DNA of 64,000 nt from Sphingobacterium sp. ML3W (GCF_029542085.1 NZ_CP107036.1:1302001-1366000), one strand, 5' to 3'; shown: positions 41,537 to 51,584, counted from the first letter of the stretch. Translations and numbers: made by a program. Notes: generated by a model not told the origin, from the letters alone.

Positions 41537-41725
41537 GTCAGATGGTCCAATAGGACAAATAATAAATGGGCTAAATTATCTATCACAAAAACAACGTAGC
41601 TATATATTAAACATGTTTGCCTAACAATTTGTTTTTAAATAATTATTGGACAATCGACCACCAACATTTTGCACCCTCTTCCCTTACTTTTTTCGATAGG
41701 CTAAATAATGTCAGTCTGATATGGT

Positions 41726-44221
41726 CTACGCCCTCCTCATGAGCTTGTAAATTTCAAACCACAGTACAGATACACTTGCGACAGCCAGCGCTATAGCCAA
41801 TTCAGATCCACTCAGGGCTGTTACCTCAAAGAAAGCAGCAACCGGCCTACAGTACACTATGACAAATAGCAGGATAAGCACTACACAAGAGATACCTACC
41901 AGTAAAAAATTACGGTTCTTAAAGCTTTCGACTATGCTATAATAGAAAGAACGGTTGGCATAGCTCAACAATATATTCGCAAAGATCAAGGTACAGAAAA
42001 CCATCGCCCTTGTTTTTTCTTCGCTCCCGCCATGCTGGGCAGTAAACTGATAGCTAAATAAGACTCCAAGTGTGATCACTATCCCTTGGATAATGCTTAT
42101 CCCCAATTCACTGATACTCAAAAAGGTCTTCCCCATTGCTCTCGGAGGTTGTTTCATCGTATTTCTTTCGATAGGTTCATTCTCGTAAACAATAGAACAG
42201 GTAGGCCCCATGACAAGTTCCAGAAAGATCACATGGACGGGTGTAAATATCTGTGGATAGATCCATCCCAAAAACAAGGGTAAGGATACCGTCAGAATAA
42301 TGGGAATATGAATGGAAATAATATACTGCACAGCCTTTTTGATATTGGTATAGATCCGGCGACCGGCAGCGATGCCAACAATAAGTTTCTGCAAATCATC
42401 ATTTGTAATGACCAATGCCGCCGCTGATTTGGCGATTTCGGTTCCCTTATTTCCCATAGCGACACCGATATGTGCTGCTTTCAATGCTGGACCGTCATTT
42501 ACACCGTCTCCGAGCATGGCCACAACTTCACCACTCTTTTTCAGCGCATTGACGACCGCAAGTTTGGCGTCGGGAAACATTCTGGTAAATAGTGTTGTCC
42601 GCTCAGCTAGCTTTATGATATCATCTTCGGTATTCCCAACGATTTCGCTACCATTTGCAGCCGGCGTGTCATTGACAATTCCTGCTTGCAATGCAATTGC
42701 CTTTGTTGTTTCGGCGTTATCGCCCGTAATGACCTTTACCTTGATCCCCGCAGCATAGATTTGCTGAAAAACCTCCCTTATCCCCTCTTTGGGCGGATCA
42801 TAGAATACCGTGAGTCCTAAAAACTCAAACTTAAAATCCTGCTGTTTTGCAGGGAAGTCATTTCCTTCAAAATTTGCTTTGGCAACACCCAGAATTCGAT
42901 AACCTTGCTGAGCAAAAGTGTTAATCACCTCTCTTATCCTGCCTCGATCGGCTTCGGAGAGCTGGGAAACACTGAGTATCGCCTCGGGTGCCCCCTTGGC
43001 CGCAATGATCCGCTCATGCTCACTATTTTCAAAAAGGTGGGTCATCATGGGCGGCCTGCCTTCCAGCGGATATTCATGAAACAGTTGATAATTCCTTCTT
43101 AAATCATTTTTTTGCGTTTTTTCGTATATTTTATGCAAGGTGATCTCCATGGGATCAAAAGGCACGGGCTCGCTGCTCCACATTGCATAGTCAATAAGCT
43201 CATGAAGTGCTTCATGCTCAAATTCACCTTCAGCATACACCGTATCTGAATGATAATCATACAGGTTTTTTAATTGCATGATGTTGGCCGTAATGGTACC
43301 TGTTTTGTCGGTACAGATTACTGTGGTACTCCCCAAGGTCTCTACAATACTGCTCCTTTTGATGATAATACCCTCGCGCATGAGTTTCCATGCCCCCAGT
43401 GCCATAAATGTTGTAAATGCGACAGGAATCTCCTCGGGTAGTACAGACATCGCCAATGTCAGCCCATTGAGCAGGCTCTCTACGATATTGTGCGTATCCA
43501 GATAACTAAAGAGGCAGACCAGCAGGAAAATAGCGAGTCCAACGATTGCCATTGCCTTGACAAATTTTTGGATGTGGACCTGCAAAGGCGAGATCTCTTC
43601 TTTTATCGTTCGTATGGATTCGCCAATTTTGCCGACGCGCGTCTCTTTGCCTATCTTTTGTACTTGAAAAACAGCAAGTCCCGACACTGTTATTGTGCCG
43701 CTATAAACGAAATTATCGGTTGTCGTACTATCCTTGAACACGGAGAAACTCTCTCCTGTGAGGGACGATTCATTCACCGAAAAATCGTTGCTGTGCACTA
43801 TAATTCCATCTGCATTTATCATGCGCCCTTCTTCTGTGATACAAAGGTCGCCTACAACAATTTCCCGTGTAGGAATCTTGACCACCTGTGCATCTCGGAT
43901 GACCACACTCAGGGGTTCATTGAGTTTTTCAAGCTCTTCCAACGCTTTCTTGCTACGGTTGTCCTGATAGAATGAGATCGCAGTGACCGCCACAATCGCT
44001 ACCAACATAAAAGCTGCTTCAGCATAGTCGCCCACAATCACATAGATCAGTGAAATAACGATCAGTAAGATCAGCATGGGCTCCTTTAAAACTCCCAAAA
44101 GCAATTCCAGCCCGGTACTTTTATGGCCTGCCGCCAACTGGTTAAACCCATATTTTGCCCTGGCACGATTTACTTCTTCCTGACTCAGACCTTTAAGATG
44201 ACTGGGGATATTATATGTCAT
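41726..44221 (-). CDS. P2-like cation-translocating P-type ATPase
   Basis: 831 residues. All catalytic motifs present: LTGESFSV (actuator), ICTDKTGTIT (phosphorylated Asp), AKGAPEAIL (nucleotide domain), MLGDGVNDGPALKAA (hinge). N-terminal cation-ATPase domain and 8-10 transmembrane helices. The ion-binding helices differ from canonical calcium pumps: M4 is VLPEEIPVAFT rather than PEGLP, and M6 is LELVMGPTCSIVY in place of the NLVTDG segment. So ion specificity cannot be assumed to be calcium. It is surrounded by stress-type genes. Confidence 0.85.
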   Translation of the reverse strand: MTYNIPSHLKGLSQEEVNRARAKYGFNQLAAGHKSTGLELLLGVLKEPMLILLIVISLIYVIVGDYAEAAFMLVAIVAVTAISFYQDNRSKKALEELEKLNEPLSVVIRDAQVVKIPTREIVVGDLCITEEGRMINADGIIVHSNDFSVNESSLTGESFSVFKDSTTTDNFVYSGTITVSGLAVFQVQKIGKETRVGKIGESIRTIKEEISPLQVHIQKFVKAMAIVGLAIFLLVCLFSYLDTHNIVESLLNGLTLAMSVLPEEIPVAFTTFMALGAWKLMREGIIIKRSSIVETLGSTTVICTDKTGTITANIMQLKNLYDYHSDTVYAEGEFEHEALHELIDYAMWSSEPVPFDPMEITLHKIYEKTQKNDLRRNYQLFHEYPLEGRPPMMTHLFENSEHERIIAAKGAPEAILSVSQLSEADRGRIREVINTFAQQGYRILGVAKANFEGNDFPAKQQDFKFEFLGLTVFYDPPKEGIREVFQQIYAAGIKVKVITGDNAETTKAIALQAGIVNDTPAANGSEIVGNTEDDIIKLAERTTLFTRMFPDAKLAVVNALKKSGEVVAMLGDGVNDGPALKAAHIGVAMGNKGTEIAKSAAALVITNDDLQKLIVGIAAGRRIYTNIKKAVQYIISIHIPIILTVSLPLFLGWIYPQIFTPVHVIFLELVMGPTCSIVYENEPIERNTMKQPPRAMGKTFLSISELGISIIQGIVITLGVLFSYQFTAQHGGSEEKTRAMVFCTLIFANILLSYANRSFYYSIVESFKNRNFLLVGISCVVLILLFVIVYCRPVAAFFEVTALSGSELAIALAVASVSVLWFEIYKLMRRA

Positions 44222-44350
44222 AAAGAAATTGCTTAATAGAGAAACGGTTATTTACTGACTGTATAAGAAACACTATTTTACAGAATATGTTCTCCAAAAT
44301 TTTACTTTTATAAATTGGATGTTAGCTAGTCATAACGTGAATCTGGTAAA

Positions 44351-45721
44351 TTATGTGAGTGCAAATTGCTCATCTTTGACTAAAATTTTAACGGGTATTT
44401 CTAGTTCTGTTTGGATCTTTACGCGTAATGCTTCCAATGCACATGATTCGCCATGTACCAGCATGATCTGTTGGGGAGGAGTTTTATATTTTCTGATCCA
44501 TTCCACTAATTCATACTGGTCAGCGTGCGCTGATAATCCTGTCAATTCTACGATATTTGCTTTTACGGGGTAGTAGCTGCCATGAATCTTCAACTCGTGA
44601 GCTCCATTTAACAAAGCCCTGCCGCGCGTACCTTCTGCCTGAAACCCTACAATCAATACTGTGTTCCGACTGTCTCCTATATCATGTTTCAAGTATTCAA
44701 GCACCCGTCCCCCTGTGATCATACCACTACCTGCAATAATGATTTTACTCGTTTTATCCTGAATGATCTCCACTGTATTAATATAATCTCTGTTAATTTC
44801 AATACTTTCAACAATTTTCAGCCATTCTCTTTTATCAACATTGGTATATTCGGCATAATCAACCATGATAGCTGTGGCAGTAGCAGCCATAGGACTATCC
44901 AGGATTATCGGTAGATTGTGCGGGATTTTGTTCTGTTCCTTTAAGCGAAAGAGCATATAGATAAGTTCTTGTGCCCTACCAACTGCAAAACTTGGAATAA
45001 TAATGTTTCCGTGATTTTTAACCGTAAGGTTGATCCAATGTTCCAGACTATCATACACGTCTGTCTTGTCGTGCAATCTGTCACCATAAGTAGACTCCAT
45101 GACCAAGAAATCCGCTTCGGTAAAAAAATCACGGATAGGTAGAATTTCGCTATGGTTTCGTCCAATATCACCTGAGAAGACGATCGTTTTGTCAAAGCAT
45201 GTAATTGCCACCGAGCAGGCGCCAATGATATGGCCGCAAGGCTTAAACTGACATTGAATGTGATCGCTTAGTTTAATATCGGTATTTTCCTGAACAGTAT
45301 AAAAATGCTCGAAAGCGCGTTCGGTATCCACTTTAGTGTATAAAGGCTTTGCAGGATGATGTTTGGTATAATGATGCTGATTAGCCTTTTTCGCATCCTC
45401 TTCCTGTAACTTCGCGCTATCAAGCAAGATCAATTTTGTCAGTTCCGCGGTAGGCTCAGTCATATAGATCTTACCTCTAAATCCATTTTTCACGAGTAGA
45501 GGGAGATAACCGCAATGATCCAGATGGGCATGGGTAAGAATGACCAGGTCAATTTCTCCTATCGGAATATTTAAGGATTCCCAATTTTGTTCACGTAAGG
45601 ATTTAATTCCTTGAAATAAGCCACAATCGACTAATATGTTGAGTTCGGGAGTTTTTAATAAATGCTTTGATCCGGTCACTGTTCCGGCCCCTCCGAGAGA
45701 TTTTATAAAAATAGTTTCCAT
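44351..45721 (-). CDS. metallo-beta-lactamase/beta-CASP RNA-processing-like protein
   Basis: About 456 residues from METIFIKSLGGAGTVTGS; ATGs at 45727 and 45745 are possible alternatives. Motifs: LTHAHLDHCGYLPLL (HxHxDH), ESTYGDRLH, GRAQELIYMLFRL, AGSGMITGGRVLEYL and the C-terminal LSAHADQYELVEWI and MLVHGES. This is the CPSF-73/RNase-like exonuclease family with two zinc ions. In several bacteria the family sits in stress or dormancy clusters, in agreement with its Hsp20 and ATPase neighbours. Confidence 0.88.
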   Translation of the reverse strand: METIFIKSLGGAGTVTGSKHLLKTPELNILVDCGLFQGIKSLREQNWESLNIPIGEIDLVILTHAHLDHCGYLPLLVKNGFRGKIYMTEPTAELTKLILLDSAKLQEEDAKKANQHHYTKHHPAKPLYTKVDTERAFEHFYTVQENTDIKLSDHIQCQFKPCGHIIGACSVAITCFDKTIVFSGDIGRNHSEILPIRDFFTEADFLVMESTYGDRLHDKTDVYDSLEHWINLTVKNHGNIIIPSFAVGRAQELIYMLFRLKEQNKIPHNLPIILDSPMAATATAIMVDYAEYTNVDKREWLKIVESIEINRDYINTVEIIQDKTSKIIIAGSGMITGGRVLEYLKHDIGDSRNTVLIVGFQAEGTRGRALLNGAHELKIHGSYYPVKANIVELTGLSAHADQYELVEWIRKYKTPPQQIMLVHGESCALEALRVKIQTELEIPVKILVKDEQFALT

Positions 45722-45823
45722 TTTCATCTTTTTAATGAAACTCATGCTTATCCGGCAATGTATTTTTTTAAAAGAAAACTCTTAAATGCTCGCCAGAGCG
45801 TTATGAATGCCACGAAGTTATAT

Positions 45824-46252
45824 TTATCGTACTTTGATGTCTTTTACCTCTTGTTCCTCTGGATTAGTTTTATTAATGGTGATGTTTAGCAGCCCATCTT
45901 TGTAAGTGGCTTTTATGTTGTCCAGGGTAACATTATCTGGTAAGTGGAAGCTACGGGAGAATGAATTGGCGGAGAATTCTTTCCTTACATAATTTTCATT
46001 TTCTTCTTTCTTTTCAACACTGTGCTCTGCACTAATGATCAGTGACCGATCTTCGACGGCCACCCTAAAATCTCTCTTTTTAAATCCTGGAGCTAAAACT
46101 CTGAGTTTATAAACCCCATTTTTTTCAATGATATTTATGGTTGGTTCCTTTTTTTTCAGAGCACCGGTAAGTTCGTCTTTACTCCAAAAATCTTCTATCT
46201 GCGATACAAGTGAAGATTGAACTAGTTGATCAGGGGTTTCTGTGGTTTTCAT
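45824..46252 (-). CDS. small heat-shock protein Hsp20
   Basis: 142 residues with the alpha-crystallin domain: INIIEKNGVYKLRVLAPGFK, EENENYVRKEFSANSFSRSF and DNVTLDNIKATYKDGLLNIT. An ATP-independent holdase preventing aggregation. Reverse-strand TAACTTTA at 46285-46292, a one-base variant of the -7 consensus, lies about 33 bases upstream. Next to beta-CASP and L,D-transpeptidase genes. Confidence 0.92.
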   Translation of the reverse strand: MKTTETPDQLVQSSLVSQIEDFWSKDELTGALKKKEPTINIIEKNGVYKLRVLAPGFKKRDFRVAVEDRSLIISAEHSVEKKEENENYVRKEFSANSFSRSFHLPDNVTLDNIKATYKDGLLNITINKTNPEEQEVKDIKVR

Positions 46253-46420
46253 AATGAATTTATTTAATGGTTTGATACCCTAAAGTTAGATCTATAATAA
46301 TTTTTACATCATGATCACCGCTATTCTTTACAATGATCCTTATCACTTTTCGCTAAGCAGTAAACATTTTATTTTAAACACATCTAACATGAGCGGCGAT
46401 ACTATGCTGTCCTGATGTCA

Positions 46421-47800
46421 TTATTTATTTTGATTAAATTTGTTTTCCAGTGATTTGTCAAATTGGTAAATATCAGTGTACAAAGTAGGCTTTCCGTTTT
46501 TTATAAGGCAGGTCAAGTAAGTTATTATAATCGGCACGGGCTGGCTCAGCACAAAATCTTTCTTTTCGTAAGACAGTACTGCGTTTTCCAGCGCTGAAAT
46601 TTTGTATTCTGAACCATCATATGATAATAGCATAGCGGCAAGGCGATCCGCATTTTCCACACGTACACAGCCATGACTGAGCGCCCTTTTCTCGCGATCA
46701 AAAAACTGTTTCTGAGCAGTATCATGAAGGTATACGCCATAGGGATTTTGAAATCTAAATACGACGGCACCCAATGCGTTGTCCTGACCTGAGGATTGCC
46801 TTACACTATAGTTATAAGGATTGTTATTGATCTGTCTCAATTTTGATGCATTCACGATGACTTTATTGCCCGATCCGTCATAGATCGAGTAATTATGATC
46901 AGCTAGGTAGCTCCTATCTTTCAAAATTTCGGGCAGCATTTCTTTACGGAAAATACTTTGCGGAACACGCCAGTCGGGTGCTGTTGAAAAATAATTGATT
47001 TCACTTTCCAAAACAGGTGTTTTTGATGTTGGCTTTCCTACCACAACCTTAAAGTCGGACATCTCGTCCCCTTGATGAAATTCCAGCGTATATGAAGGGA
47101 TATTTACCATAATATAGTTTTCACTTTGCATGCTGATCCATCTCAGGCGTTCCATATTAATGATGATCTTACCCATTTCAGCTTGAGAAGTCATCATATT
47201 ATTATCTGTGTAGGAACTATCCAGATAAGCCTGAAGATCAGTATAAGCTTTGATCTTTGGCTGGGCATTGCGTATTGCTCCCCGAAAATCCGTCTGCAGT
47301 CTTGCTGTAGACAATATCTCATCCGCACAAAATCCATTGATCCTACTGGTATCAATATGCGACTTATGGTATAATGGATTATATTTCCCAAAGTGAAGGT
47401 CATTAATAAAGGTAATAAGGCCATCTGTCAGCAGTATATCAAACATGCTTCTTTCCTTTTGATTCTTTTCGGAAGGAAAATCCCGCCATTGTTTTAATTT
47501 TTCAAATGAGAGGTTTTCTAAATGATAATCGGAGAGCGACAGTCCATAATGATTGGCCTGTGCCAGCATAGCGAGCGCTATTTCCGATTGATCATGCCTT
47601 TGTCGACTATCTGTCCAATGGTATCCTGAATAATTGTCCGTATAGAACCTGATGACTGATTTTGGATAATTCAGCCTGGAAAGATATATATTATCCTTTA
47701 ACGCTGTTGAGATTTCTGTACCTATTTTTCCATCCTGCGCGTAGATCGCAGTGGAGAGAATAGCGAGAGAGATAAATAGGAAAATATACAACGCTTTCAT
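46421..47800 (-). CDS. L,D-transpeptidase (YkuD), large scaffold form
   Basis: 459 residues with signal peptide (ILSTAIYAQ). The N-terminal half is the YcbB-like scaffold region. The catalytic domain has YGVYLHDTAQKQFFDREKRA then LSHGCVRVENADR, with His-Ser-Gly-Cys order of the active site. It makes 3-3 cross-links in peptidoglycan in the periplasm, a reaction linked to stress tolerance and beta-lactam resistance. It is the first gene of the block, preceded by the 729-base gap. Confidence 0.9.
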   Translation of the reverse strand: MKALYIFLFISLAILSTAIYAQDGKIGTEISTALKDNIYLSRLNYPKSVIRFYTDNYSGYHWTDSRQRHDQSEIALAMLAQANHYGLSLSDYHLENLSFEKLKQWRDFPSEKNQKERSMFDILLTDGLITFINDLHFGKYNPLYHKSHIDTSRINGFCADEILSTARLQTDFRGAIRNAQPKIKAYTDLQAYLDSSYTDNNMMTSQAEMGKIIINMERLRWISMQSENYIMVNIPSYTLEFHQGDEMSDFKVVVGKPTSKTPVLESEINYFSTAPDWRVPQSIFRKEMLPEILKDRSYLADHNYSIYDGSGNKVIVNASKLRQINNNPYNYSVRQSSGQDNALGAVVFRFQNPYGVYLHDTAQKQFFDREKRALSHGCVRVENADRLAAMLLSYDGSEYKISALENAVLSYEKKDFVLSQPVPIIITYLTCLIKNGKPTLYTDIYQFDKSLENKFNQNK

Positions 47801-47992
47801 GATATCTAATTTTTTTGTTTAAAATTTCGATATCCACCCATCCGTATCTCTGCATTAATCTTCGGACGGACAAACATTCGAAGTGATATAGTTAATACCC
47901 TGCAAAGTTCTGATTTATAAATCAATATAAGTTGTATAATATCAACTAATTTTTATATAATTGGTAGTAATCGCACATATAATTGGCTGTGA

Positions 47993-48135
47993 GATCCGTT
48001 TGATCGGACCGCAGATCAATTTGATTGGAAAAGCCATCGGAACGGATCGGGCGATCGTTGTGTGATGCCCGGGTACGATGCCAGATCTTGTGTTGCTATG
48101 CATTGCAGCAGCTTTGGCTTGATAGCATCGGTACG
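47993..48135. repeat. GATC-dense block of inverted repeats
   Basis: Six GATC sites in about 100 bases. GATCCGTT at 47993 pairs with AACGGATC at 48041, and GTACGATGC at about 48073 pairs imperfectly with GCATCGGTAC near 48125-48134. No coding potential was recognised on either strand. It could be a structured leader of the L,D-transpeptidase or a mobile-element scar. Confidence 0.35.
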
Positions 48136-48155
48136 ATTTAAAAAATCACCTTTTT

Positions 48156-48475
48156 TTAATCGGATTGGTTTAAAATCATCTCCCACCCATTTTCAAAACT
48201 TTCCCAAAATTTTTCCAAGTTATTCAAACAGAAAACCCATTTGAATCTACGAGAGTTTATGTATCTAAATGGATTAACTATCGCAACTATGAAAAGGTAG
48301 GCAACTTCCTGGTTGCTATTCCCCTCCAAATAGGTCAACTGAATAATTTCTCGTGCCTTTGGTGGAAGCTTTTGAATCGCTTCGTATAATTAGCCATTGC
48401 CTCGGCATAAACGATTTCTTGCAAATAGGAACATGATTCGTTCACTGCAGGGAGCAAATTTTGGCTTAAAGAAAA
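48156..48475 (-). pseudogene. ECF sigma-factor remnant, frameshifted
   Basis: Hand translation of the reverse strand gives LLPAVNESCSYLQEIVYA, then EAMANYT, then after a frameshift near 48385 EAIQKLPPKAREIIQLTYLE followed by GNSNQEVAYL. This is recognisable as the linker plus region 4 of a Bacteroidota ECF sigma factor (QKLPPKARE, LEGNSNQEVA). Region 2 is missing and the recognition helix is degraded, so it is non-functional. It lies at the left border of the xylan locus; sigma/anti-sigma pairs often drive SusC/SusD operons. Confidence 0.55.
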
Positions 48476-48529
48476 TTAATCTGCCGTATTTGGCAACGAA
48501 ACTGAAAACTAGCGCAATTTATGGGTCAC

Positions 48530-50581
48530 CTAATTATGATGCCCCATAGGCAGCTTGATTCTTTTTAATTCTTCTAAATCATGAACTGGCCGCTCTAATT
48601 CATAAGGAATAGGCTGACCCGAAAACAGTTGGAAGTATTGTAAGCAGGCATCTTTCCACCAAATTGCATCCCGGGCCTGTATTCTAAGTTTGGATTGTAC
48701 CGCATGAAAACGAGATTGATCTATATATTTTTCCATACAATCCCAAACTTTCTGAAATTCACGCACTTTTTGGACACCATGATCATAACGGTAACATAGT
48801 TCTCTCCAAAGTGTATTACCGTTCTTCATTTTGTAATTCCAAGAAACATGATGAAACCACAGAAGAAGATTTTCGGGACAGGTCGATTTATTGTTATATA
48901 TATTGCGCAATGGTAAATTATATTGGGATATGGCATTACTTCCCTCAATAGTCCGATCAAAGCCCAGTCCCAGCCTGTCTGCGTTATGGTAATACCAAGG
49001 CATCCAATCTGGACGGCCGCCGGGAATATTTCCCCAAGGTTCGGGTCCATAATGATGATCAAAGGCAAACAGGTGATGTAATCCCATGGGCATCATATAG
49101 TCTACAGCAGCCTCGCGTGATTCCAACATCATCTTTTTAACAGGATTAATAAATTCCCTGTCTCGCGTAAAAGTCATTTGTATCCATTCATCGGCGATCT
49201 GTTCGGCCGAAAGACTGTTGCCCCAGGCCAATCGTCCAAAGGCATACCAATTGGCCTGCGCAAAATGGTGCCCTGTCCAGTTAGTATCCTGACCGATATT
49301 CGCCACAGCTGCAATAGCTGTTTTGGAACCCGAAGGTCGGTTTTTACCCGTCATTTCAGCCACCGTAGAGCCCACGCCATGGGCAAAGGTTTCGTCATCC
49401 AATACCTCTTTAAATAAGGGAGCCAAATACACCAAATGATTGGAAAAGCCTAAATATTCCTGTGTCAACTGAAATTCAAGCATCTTCGCTGTCTTGTGCA
49501 TGGCACCGAATAACGGATTGAATGGTTCTCGTGGCTGAAAATCTATCGGTCCATTTTTTACCTGGAGAATAACATTTTTTTTAAACGTTCCATCTAAGGG
49601 TACAAACTCCTGAAAAGCCTGCTTTGCCCGGTCATCTTTGGTTGGCTGATAAACAAAGGCTCGCCAAAATACGATACCGCCATGTGGGCTAAGTGCGTCG
49701 GCGAGCATATTGGCTCCATCAGCATGTGTGCGTCCGTAATCTTGCGGTCCCGGCTGACCTTCAGAATTTGCCTTGACCAAAAAACCGCCGAAATCTGGAA
49801 TTAATCTATAAATTTGTTTTGCTTTTGATCTCCACCAGTGCTGAACATCTTCATTTAAGGGATCTGAACTCGGTAGACCACCTAAAATTTGGGGAGAAGA
49901 AAAATTAACCGATAAATACACCTTGATGCCATATTTGCGAAAAAGATCAGCTAGAGCCTTCACTTTAATGAGATAGTTCGCTTCCAATAATTGAGGAGCG
50001 GCATTTACGTTATTCAAGACAGTGGAATTTATACCAATAGATGCATTCGCACGCGCATATTCTTCGTATCTGGGAGAAAGCTTTTGCGGTAGCTCCTGCC
50101 ATTTCCACAACGAATGACCGGCATACCCACGTTCTATGGTACCATCCAAATTGTCCCAATGGTTTAGCATACGAATATCATAAGAAGGTATTTCTATGAT
50201 TGGCAAATAAGGTAGTTGCCTCCCTGTCTCCTGAAGCCGCAACAAATGATAAACACCATATAACAAGCCTATTGACTGGCCGGCAACCACATAGATTCCT
50301 TTATGGTCTTGACTAATCTGGTAGCCATCTTTTAGCCGTTTGTGTTTGCGATCAAGTTGAAGTGTCACATCGACCCCGTTCCAATAATTCAAAAGCTCCT
50401 CTTTGGCCAACGCTATTGTTGCATCAGTTGACTCTATGCCCATGATATTTATAGTGTGACCGGCTCTCTCCTGTCTGGAAAATCGCAGCCATAGTTGACT
50501 ACCATCTTCCGATCTTACCCCTTGTGGAAAGCAATATAAGACTATGAACAGGAAAAAGTTTAAACGCATGATATAAGTCAT
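48530..50581 (-). CDS. aguA: GH67 alpha-glucuronidase
   Basis: 683 residues with signal peptide (ending near VRSEDG). The family pattern is clear: LNHWDNLDGTIERGYAG, NASIGINSTVLNNVN, LVKANSEGQPGPQDYGR (general acid Glu) and GGIVFWRAFVYQ. It releases (4-O-methyl)glucuronic acid from the non-reducing end of xylo-oligosaccharides. An internal ATG four codons in is an alternative start. It is the last gene of the symporter-GH10-GH43-GH67 unit. Confidence 0.92.
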   Translation of the reverse strand: MTYIMRLNFFLFIVLYCFPQGVRSEDGSQLWLRFSRQERAGHTINIMGIESTDATIALAKEELLNYWNGVDVTLQLDRKHKRLKDGYQISQDHKGIYVVAGQSIGLLYGVYHLLRLQETGRQLPYLPIIEIPSYDIRMLNHWDNLDGTIERGYAGHSLWKWQELPQKLSPRYEEYARANASIGINSTVLNNVNAAPQLLEANYLIKVKALADLFRKYGIKVYLSVNFSSPQILGGLPSSDPLNEDVQHWWRSKAKQIYRLIPDFGGFLVKANSEGQPGPQDYGRTHADGANMLADALSPHGGIVFWRAFVYQPTKDDRAKQAFQEFVPLDGTFKKNVILQVKNGPIDFQPREPFNPLFGAMHKTAKMLEFQLTQEYLGFSNHLVYLAPLFKEVLDDETFAHGVGSTVAEMTGKNRPSGSKTAIAAVANIGQDTNWTGHHFAQANWYAFGRLAWGNSLSAEQIADEWIQMTFTRDREFINPVKKMMLESREAAVDYMMPMGLHHLFAFDHHYGPEPWGNIPGGRPDWMPWYYHNADRLGLGFDRTIEGSNAISQYNLPLRNIYNNKSTCPENLLLWFHHVSWNYKMKNGNTLWRELCYRYDHGVQKVREFQKVWDCMEKYIDQSRFHAVQSKLRIQARDAIWWKDACLQYFQLFSGQPIPYELERPVHDLEELKRIKLPMGHHN

Positions 50582-50604
50582 TAGCGAACTATCAGAATTA
50601 TTAT

Positions 50605-51576
50605 TTAAGAAGATAAACCGTTTATAGGCTTGATGTGTCCGTTTTCGTCATATTCAATTTCGATGACTTTCATACTCCTTAGCCAAGTTTTCCCTCCCGA
50701 TGGGACGGAATCATGATAAAAAAGGTACCATTTGCCCTGAAATTCTAAGATACTGTGATGAGTCGTCCAGCCAACAACCGGTGATAAAATAACACCTTGA
50801 TAGGTGAATGGTCCATATGGGTTGTCCCCTATTGCATAACAAATCAAATGGCTATCACCGGTCGAATATGAAAAATAATACTTACCCTGGTATTTATGCA
50901 TCCATGATGCTTCAAAAAATCGTTTATCGGTATCCCCCTGTCTTAAGGCTACGCCATTTTTATCTAAGATAACCAGATCACGGGGTTGCTCAGAAAATTC
51001 AAGCATATCTGCAGACATCTTAACAACCTTTGGAGTTAATGCCGGTTCATCCGCCTTCGGTAATTCGTTGGGTGCAACAATTTTATTATTTCGATAAAAC
51101 TGCAATTGTCCGCCCCATATACCACCAAAATAGAGGTAATAGCATCCATCCTTATCTTTAAACGCACAGGGGTCGATACTGTAACTCCCTTTTATCGGAT
51201 TATTCTGGGGTACAAATGGACCATAAGGTTTGTCCGCTAAAGCGACACCTAGTCTAAAAATGTCATTTTTGTCTTTCATGGAAAAATACATATAGTACCT
51301 GCCATCTTTCTCGGTAACATCCGAATCCCAAAGCTGTCGACCGGCCCAGGGAATATCTTTTACATCCAATACTTTCCCATGGTCTAATACTTCGCCCTGC
51401 ACATCACTCAGTGAAAATACATGGTAATCTTGCATATCGAAATGATCCCCGTTATCATTTTCGGGAATACCACTCTCGCGGTCATGAGACGGATAGATAT
51501 AGATCTTGTTTTCAAAAACATGCGCTGATGGATCAGCCATGTAATCACTTGGATACAAATACTTACTTTTATTCAT
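50605..51576 (-). CDS. GH43 enzyme without signal peptide
   Basis: 323 residues from MNKSKYLYPSDYMADPS; a GTG four codons upstream overlaps the xylanase stop and is less likely. Catalytic residues of GH43: Asp in YMADPSAHVF, Asp in SIDPCAFKDKDG, Glu in RFFEASWMHKYQ. Lack of an export signal means it works in the cytoplasm on imported oligosaccharides, as beta-xylosidase or alpha-arabinofuranosidase. It lies between the GH10 and GH67 genes. Confidence 0.88.
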   Translation of the reverse strand: MNKSKYLYPSDYMADPSAHVFENKIYIYPSHDRESGIPENDNGDHFDMQDYHVFSLSDVQGEVLDHGKVLDVKDIPWAGRQLWDSDVTEKDGRYYMYFSMKDKNDIFRLGVALADKPYGPFVPQNNPIKGSYSIDPCAFKDKDGCYYLYFGGIWGGQLQFYRNNKIVAPNELPKADEPALTPKVVKMSADMLEFSEQPRDLVILDKNGVALRQGDTDKRFFEASWMHKYQGKYYFSYSTGDSHLICYAIGDNPYGPFTYQGVILSPVVGWTTHHSILEFQGKWYLFYHDSVPSGGKTWLRSMKVIEIEYDENGHIKPINGLSS

Positions 51577-51584
51577 TTTCTTTA

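Larger units (their letters stand above)
47801..48529. other. 729-base gap: AT-rich leader, palindromic block, ECF remnant
   Basis: From left to right: an AT-rich leader of the L,D-transpeptidase (47801-47985); a GC-richer block with six GATC sites and nested inverted repeats (47993-48135); and degraded sigma-factor coding sequence on the reverse strand (48156-48475). No intact gene. Confidence 0.6.

Noticed and set aside
43490..43975. 161-codon + strand frame
   Set aside because: Antisense to the P-type ATPase core domain; no family pattern.
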